The position numbers and the translations under genes are program-made. DNA of 64,000 bases from Clostridia bacterium (GTDB lineage: Bacteria > Bacillota > Clostridia > Lachnospirales > JAOARL01): the NCBI GenBank assembly GCA_025210555.1, contig JAOARL010000019.1, positions 64,338 to 128,337 on the forward strand, written 5' to 3'. The notes beneath the pieces are model-generated. The model was not told the DNA's origin and did no database searches. It was given only the letters and a program-made list of their open reading frames with translations. Shown one piece after another: positions 8,206-15,234 of this stretch (positions within the stretch are counted from its first letter, which is position 1; every line of letters begins with the position of its first letter).

Positions 8206-8826
8206 ATGTGGAAAGAACTTGAAGTAGAGAATTTTAAAACAGTAGAATTTTATAATTCAAACAGTGCAGTACATGCAGGTCATGAAGCAGCAGTTAACAG
8301 ATTGGAAAATCATAAAAAGAGAGTGAATGATACATGGTATTTGAAACTACCAATTATTAAAGGAAGAATGAGAAAAGAAGAGGAAATATTAGCAAGCGAA
8401 ATGAAAGAATGGGAAAGTTTGGATGAAAACTATAAAATGGCATATAGTAATATCTTAGAAGAATATGAAAAGGTTAGAAGTTTAGCTGCAAAAGGAAAAG
8501 CAGAATTAACAAAGTCTCAGATTATGGCTATGAGAACTTTAACTAATGGAGCATTATTCATTTTTGAAGAAACAAATGAAAATATGTCAAATGAAGTTTT
8601 TGAAAATGGAATGGCATCTACTAGAGTACAAGATACTAGAGTATCTGAATTACATCAAAACATATCAGCTGCAGTTGAAGTAGATCAAAAAGGTGTAATT
8701 GGTCAGAGCATGAAGAAAATAGTTAATGAATGCGAAGTTATGGTAGATATTTATGAGGATAGTGGAGATGGAAATCCAGATTTTGAATTAATAGGGAATG
8801 ACGTGTTCAGTTGTGATAGACACTAA
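8206..8826 (+). CDS. Hypothetical protein, paralogous family A, copy 2
   Basis: A 206-residue soluble helical protein of unknown function. The first 90 residues share the family A pattern: FKTVEFYNSNSAVH, then WYLKLPIIKG, then a basic helix and a second Trp. Residues KLPIIKG are identical in copy 3 (8864). The middle is coiled-coil-like and the C-terminal tail is acidic (DIYEDSGDGNPDF). AGGAGG precedes the ATG. It is the second gene of the operon starting at 7166. Confidence 0.75.
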   Translation: MWKELEVENFKTVEFYNSNSAVHAGHEAAVNRLENHKKRVNDTWYLKLPIIKGRMRKEEEILASEMKEWESLDENYKMAYSNILEEYEKVRSLAAKGKAELTKSQIMAMRTLTNGALFIFEETNENMSNEVFENGMASTRVQDTRVSELHQNISAAVEVDQKGVIGQSMKKIVNECEVMVDIYEDSGDGNPDFELIGNDVFSCDRH

Positions 8827-8863
8827 GAATAAAGCTAAATAGTAAATAAAAGGAGTGGTAGTT

Positions 8864-9481
8864 GTGGCAGCAATTTTTTCGTTAGAAGAATATAAGAGAC
8901 CTGGTTTTTTTCGAAGACATAGTGAATCTTATGCTAATTATGTTGAGGCAAAAGAAAGATTTTATGAACATGATGAAAATAGAAAAACAAAGCTTTTATG
9001 GAAGTTACCAATCATAAAAGGTATAAAGGCAAAAGAAGCAAAGAAACTTGAAATTGAATGTACAAGGTGGACTACCTATAATAATGCTTTTGCTAACTTA
9101 TATTATTCAACACTTTCACTGAATGATGGAGCAGAAGATCTTTTGAGAAATTCGGATGAAGTATTATATCCAGATTTAAATCAATTGCTTATGGATAGAG
9201 ATGATTTAAAATCAAGTATTAAATCTGAAGGTGAGAAAATAAATAACGATATAGTTGGATATGAAACACTTATGAATCAAAAAGAAGGCGTAGATCCTGA
9301 TGTTAAGTATAATAAAATAGTAGATGCTATAAAAAAAGATAAAGAATTGTTTATTGATGATGTAATTCCAACGATTATGGGAGTAACGGACATTATGTTA
9401 AATAGTCAGGCTTCTGGTACCGGAGATGGATTAGTATTAGAGCAAGGAAAAGATAATGACTTAGGAATGGGATATAACTAA
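8864..9481 (+). CDS. Hypothetical protein, paralogous family A, copy 3
   Basis: A 205-residue soluble protein of unknown function, third member of family A (EYKRPGFFRRHSESY, WKLPIIKGIKAKE, conserved second Trp). GTG at 8864 is chosen because it lies 8 bases after AGGAG; an earlier GTG at 8855 overlaps that site. The C-terminal part ends with an SQASGTGDG stretch that resembles the SASGD of copy 1. An IS3-type element is inserted 19 bases after the stop codon, so the original operon may once have continued further. Confidence 0.75.
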   Translation: MAAIFSLEEYKRPGFFRRHSESYANYVEAKERFYEHDENRKTKLLWKLPIIKGIKAKEAKKLEIECTRWTTYNNAFANLYYSTLSLNDGAEDLLRNSDEVLYPDLNQLLMDRDDLKSSIKSEGEKINNDIVGYETLMNQKEGVDPDVKYNKIVDAIKKDKELFIDDVIPTIMGVTDIMLNSQASGTGDGLVLEQGKDNDLGMGYN

Positions 9482-9567
9482 TATATGATAAGGCTGCATT
9501 TGAATAGAACCTTCTAAAGTAGACACAGTAAAAAAAGACTGTGATAAAATTACTTTAGGAGGTTTTT

Positions 9568-9891
9568 TTGATGAAAAGAAAAAATATGAAATATACACCA
9601 GAGTTTAAAATTGAAGTTGCTAAGGCTTATTTAAGCGGTGAATATGGTGGAAAACCTAGCGTTGCTAAAAAGTTTGGAGTAGGAAATACTAGGGTTTGGG
9701 AGTGGAAAAAGCAATTAAGTGAAAAAGGAGAAGAATCTTTTTATTATGAAACTAGAGGTAGATACAAAAAAGATAAAACAAAAAAAGAATATAATAAATT
9801 AAGCGTTGAAGATAAATTAAAATATAAGGAAATGGAGTGTGATATTTTAAAAAAGCTATCAGCTCTCCTAAAAAAATTAGGAGAGCATTAA
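9568..9891 (+). CDS. IS3-type transposase OrfA (helix-turn-helix subunit)
   Basis: A 107-residue DNA-binding subunit. A helix-turn-helix lies near residues 10-45 (KYTPEFKIEVAKAYL, then SVAKKFGVGNTRVWEWKK) and a basic linker follows. It would recognise the terminal repeats and limit transposition unless the frameshift fuses it to OrfB. AGGAGG lies just upstream of the ATG. The -1 slip site is 37 to 43 bases before its stop codon. Confidence 0.92.
   Translation: MMKRKNMKYTPEFKIEVAKAYLSGEYGGKPSVAKKFGVGNTRVWEWKKQLSEKGEESFYYETRGRYKKDKTKKEYNKLSVEDKLKYKEMECDILKKLSALLKKLGEH
9849..9887 (+). other. Programmed -1 ribosomal frameshift signal
   Basis: The heptamer A AAA AAG at 9849-9855 is in exact phase with the OrfA codons (TTA AAA AAG). 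It is followed 7 bases later by a perfect 10-bp stem (GCTCTCCTAA with TTAGGAGAGC, 5-base loop). This is the classic IS3-family arrangement, and the -1 frame continues without a stop into orfB. Confidence 0.85.
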
Positions 9892-10751
9892 GATTCAAAA
9901 TAATTCATGAACTTAAGTATACACATACGCTATGTGATTTATGTGCTTATTTTGAAGTTTCGCGTTCAGGATATTATAACTGGTTAAAGCAAGGATGTAA
10001 GTTGCATTATAAATTTTGTTATATAACAGCTGATATGATAAAAGAAGTTTTTGAGGAAAAACCAAAGGGTTACAGATATATAAATATGATGTTAAAAAGA
10101 AAATGGGGATTGATTCAAAATCCAAAAACTACATTAAGGTATATGCGTATATTAGGTTTAAAGTCTCCAATACGAAAAAGAAGGTATCGATATTCGACAC
10201 CTTCAAAGGTTGTACAGCAGTCTAGAATCGTTTCGCCAAACATTCTTAATAGAGACTTTAAAGCTGACAAACCATTACAAAAATTAGTAACTGATGTAAG
10301 TTACATATATCATAAAAGTGGCAGATTATACTTAAGTGTAATCAAAGACCTTTACGATAACTCTATTTTATCATATAATATATCAAAATTTAATGATTAT
10401 AACTTAGTTTATAAAAACGTATTAGATATCATAAAAAGATATAAAAAAGATTTGAACAATACTATATTGCATTCTGATCAAGGTTATCAGTATACGATAA
10501 AAAAATTCAAAAACCTATTAAATGAATATAAGATTATTCCAAGTAACTCTAGAAAAGGAAATTGTTTAGATAATTCACCTTGTGAAAACTTTTTTTCACA
10601 TCTTAAAGCTGAAGAACTAACATTAAATGTACCCAATAATGAAAAAGAGTTAATGGAATCGGTAAAAAAATACATAAAATTTTATAATTACGATAGACCA
10701 CAATTAAAATTAAAAAGCATGACTCCTATTGAATTCAGGAGTCATGCCTAA
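9855..10751 (+). CDS. IS3-type transposase OrfB (DDE integrase domain)
   Basis: The catalytic part of the transposase, made as an OrfAB fusion by the -1 slip at 9849-9855. The frame reads on from 9855 through VSRSGYYNWLKQG, typical of OrfB N-termini, and an internal ATG lies only at 10035. The catalytic triad is complete: TDVSY, HSDQGYQYT and the Glu in NSPCENFFSHLKAEE. The C-terminal YNYDRPQLKLKSMTPIEFR matches the family. Near its 3' end the coding sequence forms an 11-bp hairpin. Confidence 0.9.
   Translation, partial: AISSPKKIRRALRFKIIHELKYTHTLCDLCAYFEVSRSGYYNWLKQGCKLHYKFCYITADMIKEVFEEKPKGYRYINMMLKRKWGLIQNPKTTLRYMRILGLKSPIRKRRYRYSTPSKVVQQSRIVSPNILNRDFKADKPLQKLVTDVSYIYHKSGRLYLSVIKDLYDNSILSYNISKFNDYNLVYKNVLDIIKRYKKDLNNTILHSDQGYQYTIKKFKNLLNEYKIIPSNSRKGNCLDNSPCENFFSHLKAEELTLNVPNNEKELMESVKKYIKFYNYDRPQLKLKSMTPIEFRSHA
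10717..10747 (+). other. 11-bp hairpin at the 3' end of IS orfB
   Basis: GCATGACTCCT pairs perfectly with AGGAGTCATGC around a 9-base loop, within the last orfB codons. Only AAAAGTCTTTT follows, so it is at best a weak terminator. Confidence 0.6.
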
Positions 10752-10819
10752 AAGTCTTTTATATTGTGTCCATTTTTAAAGGAGCTGTTCAATTAGCAGT
10801 CTTATTTTATTGGATAAAT

Positions 10820-10849
10820 TTGCAATAGGATATTTGAAAACTATATAAT
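10820..10849 (+). promoter_or_regulatory. Promoter of the 10886 gene
   Basis: TTGCAA at 10820-10825, an 18-base spacer and TATAAT at 10844-10849. The -35 hexamer TTGCAA is the same as in the promoters at 7062 and 12140. Confidence 0.6.
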
Positions 10850-10885
10850 GTATATAGACACTTGTTTTTTAGGGGAGGGGTTATT

Positions 10886-11515
10886 ATGTTTTCTTTTGAT
10901 GGTAGAAGCAAACTACTAAAAAAGGGGAAAAAGGAAACTAAAAAACTTGCTAAGGAATGTCTTGAATGTGCAGAAAAAGAAACAAAGATAACACTTAATG
11001 TAAAACAGAAATTTATAAAAAACTTTATATTTTATCCCTATTATAGGCATAAGATTAAAGTAGGAGTAATGGAAAAAATAAAAGATGGTATAAATACTAA
11101 TAAGATAGTTAATGAAGAAGATCTTTTGAGCCAAATTGTTAAGAGTAAATCTAAAGTGATGGAAAGAACTAATTATTTTAATGTGTTTTTTGCAGTAGAT
11201 ATTGTTGAAGATGCAATAACTAATAAGCTTGAAGAAGAATATACAGCATTTACTAACAAAGATAAAGTGCGTATAAGAACTGAAGCGATGACTTTAGTAA
11301 ATGCATATAACACAAGCGAAGAAATAAATGATAATTATATAGGAAGAGTTGTAGAAGAGATAGGTAATGGAAAGCACTTAGATAATATTGCTAAGAAGAG
11401 GTTTGATAGAAGCAAAATTTGTAAGGTAGACTACAGGCCACTTGATATTGATGATATAAAGCTTAGGGCAAAAAATATTCAAACAGATGAAAAAAGAGAA
11501 ATTGAGCATGACTAA
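10886..11515 (+). CDS. Hypothetical protein, paralogous family B, copy 1
   Basis: A 209-residue soluble, lysine-rich, helical protein of unknown function. The ATG at 10886 follows AGGGGAGGGG; an upstream in-frame TTG at 10862 lies before that site and is rejected. The N-terminal block CAEKETKITLNVKQKFIKNFIFYP matches copy 2 (EEEKIKFDLNIKEKLYKNLVFKP) and, less closely, copy 3 at 12822. The middle holds an alternating charged and hydrophobic helix region. It has its own promoter and a terminator overlapping the stop codon, so it is a single-gene unit just right of the IS element. Confidence 0.7.
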   Translation: MFSFDGRSKLLKKGKKETKKLAKECLECAEKETKITLNVKQKFIKNFIFYPYYRHKIKVGVMEKIKDGINTNKIVNEEDLLSQIVKSKSKVMERTNYFNVFFAVDIVEDAITNKLEEEYTAFTNKDKVRIRTEAMTLVNAYNTSEEINDNYIGRVVEEIGNGKHLDNIAKKRFDRSKICKVDYRPLDIDDIKLRAKNIQTDEKREIEHD

Positions 11516-11530
11516 TCATGTTCTTTTTCA
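11504..11530 (+). terminator. Rho-independent terminator
   Basis: GAGCATGA pairs with TCATGTTC (one G-T pair) around a CTAA loop that includes the stop codon, followed by TTTTTC. Confidence 0.7.
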
Positions 11531-11613
11531 TTTTGTATAGCAAAATTTAAAAAAATATTATATAATTAAAAGGGATACAAAAAATCACCCTCTAACTAAT
11601 AGGAGGAGATATT

Positions 11614-12090
11614 ATGATTTTGAAGTATGCAAGAGAAGAGCTTGACAGAAAGGCTGGAACAAATGCTATATTTTTAGCAGGACCAACACCTAGAAAACAA
11701 GAAGTTGAATCTTGGAGACCGAAAGCATTAGAAATTCTTAAAGAGTTAGGCTATGAAGGTACAGTATATATTCCTGAGGATAGAGATGGAACTGTGAAAG
11801 GTGATTATTTAGATCAAGTTGAGTGGGAAAAAGAGGGATTAACAGATGCTGATGTAATAGTATTTTGGGTTCCAAGAGAACTTAAAGGTATGCCAGCATT
11901 TACGACTAATGTAGAGTTTGGATATTGGGCTAATTCTGGAAAAATTGTTTATGGTAGACCATTAGGAGCTCCAAAAACAAAGTATCTAGATTGGATGTAT
12001 AAAACAGAGTATGATAATAAAGAGCCATATAGTGATCTTAAAGAGACACTTAAGGAAGCTGTAAATATATTAGAAAAGAGTTTATTATAG
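11614..12090 (+). CDS. Nucleoside 2-deoxyribosyltransferase-like protein
   Basis: A 158-residue protein of the nucleoside deoxyribosyltransferase-like fold, which cleaves or transfers the N-glycosidic bond of (deoxy)nucleotides. The family hallmarks are present: IFLAGPTPR at about residues 19-27, WRPKALEIL, DADVIVFWVPRE near 84-95 and VEFGYWANSGKIVYGRP near 108-124. The Glu in VEFG sits where the catalytic Glu of the family lies. The size fits the small stand-alone subgroup. AGGAGG precedes the ATG. It is transcribed alone and ends in a perfect terminator. A link to nucleotide salvage, or to phage-defence relatives of the fold, is inference. Confidence 0.82.
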   Translation: MILKYAREELDRKAGTNAIFLAGPTPRKQEVESWRPKALEILKELGYEGTVYIPEDRDGTVKGDYLDQVEWEKEGLTDADVIVFWVPRELKGMPAFTTNVEFGYWANSGKIVYGRPLGAPKTKYLDWMYKTEYDNKEPYSDLKETLKEAVNILEKSLL

Positions 12091-12112
12091 ACACTTAACA
12101 GTGTCTATTTTA
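12088..12112 (+). terminator. Rho-independent terminator
   Basis: TAGACACT pairs perfectly with AGTGTCTA around TAAC, followed by TTTTATT. The stop codon TAG is part of the stem. Confidence 0.85.
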
Positions 12113-12139
12113 TTATCAAAAATAAATTATCAGAAAATT

Positions 12140-12168
12140 TTGCAAAAACAATATATTTTTGATATAAT
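12140..12168 (+). promoter_or_regulatory. Promoter with upstream ATTATCAGAA box
   Basis: TTGCAA at 12140-12145, a 17-base spacer and TATAAT at 12163-12168. ATTATCAGAAAATT lies directly upstream, as at 7062. Confidence 0.7.
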
Positions 12169-12228
12169 AGAGAAGACTTTTGAATTATATACAGTATAGA
12201 TGAATTAAATTTAAAGAGGAGGCGCATT

Positions 12229-12747
12229 ATGAGTGCTGAGAACAATTCAAGCTATAGTAAGTACAAAAGAATTCTTAAGGCAGAAGAAGAGAAGATAAAA
12301 TTTGACCTAAATATAAAAGAAAAATTGTACAAAAATTTAGTGTTTAAACCAAAAACATTATTTAAATCAATGTTTGATAACAAAGAAACTCAAGTGTTAG
12401 AACAGTTTGAAAGAAATAATGAATTAGCAGTAAAATTTGCATCAAATAGAATATACAGAGGTGCAGTAAGCAAAACAAGTCTAAGAAGTGATAGAGATTA
12501 CAAAGCTAAACTTAGAAAATCAATTAATTATGCAACATATGCAGATGTATCAGCTGGTGTAGTTGATATAGATGATAAGTACATTACAGCTGGTATTAGC
12601 CGCGTAGATGCTATGAATGGAACAATGCATTGTGTTAATGATATACCAGTAGTAGTAGAAGATATGAAGGCTAATGAAAATACTCAAACAGTAGCTAGTA
12701 CAATTAATTTTAACCAATCATTAAAGAGTGAGATACAAGTACAATAA
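12229..12747 (+). CDS. Hypothetical protein, paralogous family B, copy 2
   Basis: A 172-residue soluble protein of unknown function. Residues about 17-40 carry the family B block EEEKIKFDLNIKEKLYKNLVF, and about residues 65-78 read LAVKFASNRIYRG, matching LSEVYASNKIYKM in copy 3. A C-terminal region with NGTMHCVNDIPVVVED corresponds to the tail of copy 3 once its frameshift is repaired. AGAGGAGG precedes the ATG. It is expressed from its own TTGCAA/TATAAT promoter and stops at a strong terminator. Confidence 0.72.
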   Translation: MSAENNSSYSKYKRILKAEEEKIKFDLNIKEKLYKNLVFKPKTLFKSMFDNKETQVLEQFERNNELAVKFASNRIYRGAVSKTSLRSDRDYKAKLRKSINYATYADVSAGVVDIDDKYITAGISRVDAMNGTMHCVNDIPVVVEDMKANENTQTVASTINFNQSLKSEIQVQ

Positions 12748-12775
12748 AAAAGCTTTTGTATAAAGCTTTTTTATT
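12746..12775 (+). terminator. Rho-independent terminator
   Basis: An 11-bp stem AAAAAAGCTTT with AAAGCTTTTTT around a TGTAT loop, just after the stop codon. Confidence 0.85.
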
Positions 12776-12821
12776 TGTTATATAAGATAAGATTTATAAA
12801 TATTATATATAAGGTGATAAT

Positions 12822-13274
12822 ATGTTTTATAATAATAAAATAAAAGAAGTTGAAGATAATATAAAGTTTGAATTAACTAGTGGTGACAAAGTCTATAATA
12901 GTCTGTTTACTAGAAACTTTTTAAGAGGTGTTTTTTTATGTGCTCATTTGTTTGGTAAAGATATAGATACAGTTAAGTTAGGTGAAGATTTATCAGAAGT
13001 ATATGCATCAAATAAGATATATAAAATGTATGGAATGAAGCTAAAGGCTGAAAATGAAAGATATACTTCAAAAGATAAACTGTATACAAAAAAACGCATA
13101 GGAGAATTAGTTAAACCTGGAATATCAGATACTAAGACTATAAATGAAGAGTTTATTGAAGAAAATATAAATGAATTATTAAGTCAAGATAAAAAGCTAC
13201 AGAATTATGGGAAATTAATATTAAAAATTATACAGATGAGAATGGAAAGCTTGTTATGCCAGTGCCAGAAGTGA
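12822..13274 (+). CDS. Hypothetical protein, paralogous family B, copy 3, probably frameshifted near its 3' end
   Basis: A 150-residue reading frame of unknown function related to copy 2 (EVEDNIKFELTSGDKVYNSLF and LSEVYASNKIYKM). The last 15 residues (IIQMRMESLLCQCQK) look unnatural. Adding one base to the A5 run at 13223-13227 gives KNYTDENGKLVMPVPEV and a hydrophilic end stopping at 13315. That tail resembles the NGTMHCVNDIPVVVED part of copy 2. I therefore think the gene has lost one A, by true mutation, phase variation or sequencing error, and that its full length is about 12822-13315. Confidence 0.6.
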   Translation: MFYNNKIKEVEDNIKFELTSGDKVYNSLFTRNFLRGVFLCAHLFGKDIDTVKLGEDLSEVYASNKIYKMYGMKLKAENERYTSKDKLYTKKRIGELVKPGISDTKTINEEFIEENINELLSQDKKLQNYGKLILKIIQMRMESLLCQCQK

Positions 13275-13340
13275 GTAAAGGTAAAGAAAGAGAAGATTTT
13301 TATACAAGAGATTAAGATGTAGTAAGGAGTGGGTTAAGTA

Positions 13341-14048
13341 GTGATAAAAGGATATATAAACTCTTTAGATGGAGAGATTGAAGATTTTTATAAATTCAGA
13401 AATCTGGTTAAAAGTAATAAAATGTATCCAGGAATAAAGGATATGAGTGAAGATGAGATTAAAGAATTAGCAGAAATAGAATATAAAAATCATAGAGAAG
13501 ATTTAGTTGCCAAGTGGAACGAGTTTAATTTACTTGAAGATAAAGTTTTAAAAGGTATTTCTATATTAGAAGAGATAATGGATATTAAGATCGAAGAAGA
13601 TATAAGTTTTTTTGTAACGCTTCAAGCCATAAGTCCTGTATGGGCTGCAGGAAAATGTTTTTGGCCAAGCTATACAATAAGTGGCGAAGAGTATTTAGAA
13701 ACTTCTATGCATGAAATATCTCATTTTATGTGGGTCGATAAATGGAAAAAAATTGATGAAAGTTTGAAAAATGATGATTTTGAAAGACCTAGTAAATATT
13801 GGCTTGGGCAAGAATTATCAGTAATAGCACTACTTAATGATGAAAGAATGATGGAAATATTTGATAAAGAACAAATGGCATATCCAGGTTTTTATATTAA
13901 AGAAGTAGAAGGAAAGACTGTATCAGATCATGTTAAGGATATATATATAGGTAGAGATGATATGGAAGATTTTATGAAAAAGACAATAGAATTTATTAGT
14001 GAAAATGAAGAAACCGTATTGGAAGCAGCTAATAGTATATGGGAGTGA
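13341..14048 (+). CDS. Putative zinc metallopeptidase-like protein (HEISH)
   Basis: A 235-residue soluble protein. A canonical zinc-binding HExxH motif lies at about residues 124-128 (MHEISHFMWVDKW). A Glu-containing helix (WLGQELSVIALLNDERMM) about 30 residues later could supply the third ligand, as in gluzincins. No signal peptide is seen, so any protease would act in the cytoplasm. The family is not recognised beyond this motif. It starts with GTG and AGGAG lies about 11 bases upstream, a rather long spacing. It is followed after 4 bases by the family C genes, suggesting one transcript. Confidence 0.55.
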   Translation: MIKGYINSLDGEIEDFYKFRNLVKSNKMYPGIKDMSEDEIKELAEIEYKNHREDLVAKWNEFNLLEDKVLKGISILEEIMDIKIEEDISFFVTLQAISPVWAAGKCFWPSYTISGEEYLETSMHEISHFMWVDKWKKIDESLKNDDFERPSKYWLGQELSVIALLNDERMMEIFDKEQMAYPGFYIKEVEGKTVSDHVKDIYIGRDDMEDFMKKTIEFISENEETVLEAANSIWE

Positions 14049-14052
14049 GCTG

Positions 14053-14532
14053 ATGAAAGAATTAAATGAAATAGACTTTGTAGAACTTATAGATGATTTA
14101 GCTGGTGAAAATATAGACCATATGGGATCCTGTGCAACAGTAGAAGTCAAAGTTATTAATGAAAATGATATACCTATTACGACTAAATATGATGTAGTAA
14201 ATAGTTTCGTTAGGATGAAAACTATAAGTTATGCATCCAAAGATGACAATATTTTTTGTAAGGAAATAGTAGAGGCTTCAGGAAACTATACGTTTAATGT
14301 TAATTTTACTGACATATATGAGGAATTTGAATTAAAGAATAAGTTAATGCATTTACCGGAAAAAGTTAGAGAAAGCTTTATGCTTAAGAAAAAAGCGTTT
14401 GCTTTAGGAATAAAAAGCTCAGTATTATCAGGGGAAAAAATGAGCGAAAGGTATGTAGCCGAAAAGTTTTATGATCTAAGGAAAGAAGAGAAGGATTTAG
14501 TTGAGAGCGAGAGCCAAATAGCAATAGAGTAG
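14053..14532 (+). CDS. Hypothetical protein, paralogous family C, copy 1
   Basis: A 159-residue soluble alpha/beta protein of unknown function. The ATG at 14053 lies 4 bases after the metallopeptidase-like stop, with GGGAGTGAG before it, implying coupling. It aligns along its length with the next gene: NEIDFVELIDDLAGENIDHMG against NEIDFIGITNELIGMDIDRFG, then a beta-rich middle (PITTKYDVVN against SVVTKYYIEH), and a shared C-terminal helix with a short SGEK or NGGN turn. Confidence 0.7.
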   Translation: MKELNEIDFVELIDDLAGENIDHMGSCATVEVKVINENDIPITTKYDVVNSFVRMKTISYASKDDNIFCKEIVEASGNYTFNVNFTDIYEEFELKNKLMHLPEKVRESFMLKKKAFALGIKSSVLSGEKMSERYVAEKFYDLRKEEKDLVESESQIAIE

Positions 14533-14555
14533 AATAATTAGTAGGAGTGTTAAAT

Positions 14556-15071
14556 ATGGAAGAAGAAATGAAAGAAGTAAGAGCGGTAAATGAAATAGAT
14601 TTTATAGGTATTACAAATGAATTAATTGGTATGGATATAGACAGGTTCGGGAGTTTTGTCAATTTTGAGATTTGTGAATTTAAGGATAATGGTATATCAG
14701 TAGTAACAAAATATTATATAGAACATGGGATGTGTAGCAAAAAGGTTATCAGTTTTAGTAATCTAGATAGAGAGAACTTAGTAAAGATTGAGGAAACAAT
14801 AGATTGCCAGGCAAGAGGTTATTCCATATCAGCAAATGGTTTAGATATGTATGCATACAATGAAAGGTTAAATGGAATTAGGGGATTGAATAATTCTAAA
14901 GTAAGAGAAGCAACAGAGGATAGCAAAAAAATTGCTGTAGGCGTTAAAGAGGAAATATTAAATGGAGGCAATCCAGGTAAAGCATATATAATAGATAGTG
15001 CAAGAGTATTTAGAGATATAATGACTAAGATAGAAGAAGATGAAATCAAAAAAGAAGAATGCGAATTATAA
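14556..15071 (+). CDS. Hypothetical protein, paralogous family C, copy 2
   Basis: A 171-residue protein of unknown function, paralogous to the preceding gene. ATG at 14556 lies 8 bases after AGGAG; an earlier in-frame GTG at 14547 overlaps that site. It has an N-terminal helix with the shared NEIDF motif, a beta-rich middle and a C-terminal helical segment (AVGVKEEILNGGNPGKAYI) that corresponds to ALGIKSSVLSGEKMSERYV in copy 1. It lies 23 bases after copy 1 and probably shares its transcript. Confidence 0.7.
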   Translation: MEEEMKEVRAVNEIDFIGITNELIGMDIDRFGSFVNFEICEFKDNGISVVTKYYIEHGMCSKKVISFSNLDRENLVKIEETIDCQARGYSISANGLDMYAYNERLNGIRGLNNSKVREATEDSKKIAVGVKEEILNGGNPGKAYIIDSARVFRDIMTKIEEDEIKKEECEL

Positions 15072-15079
15072 AAAAACAC

Positions 15080-15108
15080 TTGAAATATGAGTATAAATTT
15101 GTTATTAT
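15080..15108 (+). promoter_or_regulatory. Promoter of tRNA-Gly
   Basis: TTGAAA at 15080-15085, a 17-base spacer, and TATTAT at 15103-15108, ending 16 bases before the tRNA. Confidence 0.6.
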
Positions 15109-15124
15109 GAATTACGTACTAATT

Positions 15125-15195
15125 GCGGGTGTAGTTCAATGGTAGAACGTCAGCCTTCCAAGCTGATCACGTGGGTTCGATTCCCATCACCCGCT
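15125..15195 (+). tRNA. tRNA-Gly (anticodon TCC)
   Basis: A 71-base cloverleaf. The acceptor stem GCGGGTG pairs with CACCCGC, with discriminator T as usual for glycine. The anticodon stem is TCAGC/GCTGA with loop CTTCCAA, so the anticodon is TCC. The T-arm is GTGGG TTCGATT CCCAT. The CCA end is not encoded, and a T-run follows directly, which may stop transcription. It is the only RNA gene I see in the window, and it sits inside the paralogue block. Confidence 0.97.
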
Positions 15196-15234
15196 TTTTT
15201 TTATGTAAAAACTAAAATTTAAGGAGTGAATAAA

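Larger units (their letters stand above)
9501..10791 (+). mobile_element. IS3-family insertion sequence, complete, 1291 bp
   Basis: Both ends are visible. The left end starts TGAATAGAACCTTCTAAAG and the right end, read inward, starts TGAACAGCTCCTTTAAAAA. They form imperfect terminal inverted repeats of about 30 bp beginning with TG and ending CA. The element is flanked by ATT at 9498-9500 and again at 10792-10794, a 3-bp target duplication typical of the family. It carries orfA and orfB joined by a -1 frameshift signal, and all DDE residues are intact, so it looks transposition-competent. It most resembles the IS150/IS3 subgroups. Confidence 0.92.

Noticed and set aside
10717-10747. Hairpin at the end of IS orfB as a terminator
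   Set aside because: The stem is perfect but is within codons and has no proper T-run, so it is listed only as a hairpin.
11614-12090. Assigning the deoxyribosyltransferase-like protein to a phage-defence system
   Set aside because: It shows only the general fold motifs and no defence partner domain is adjacent.
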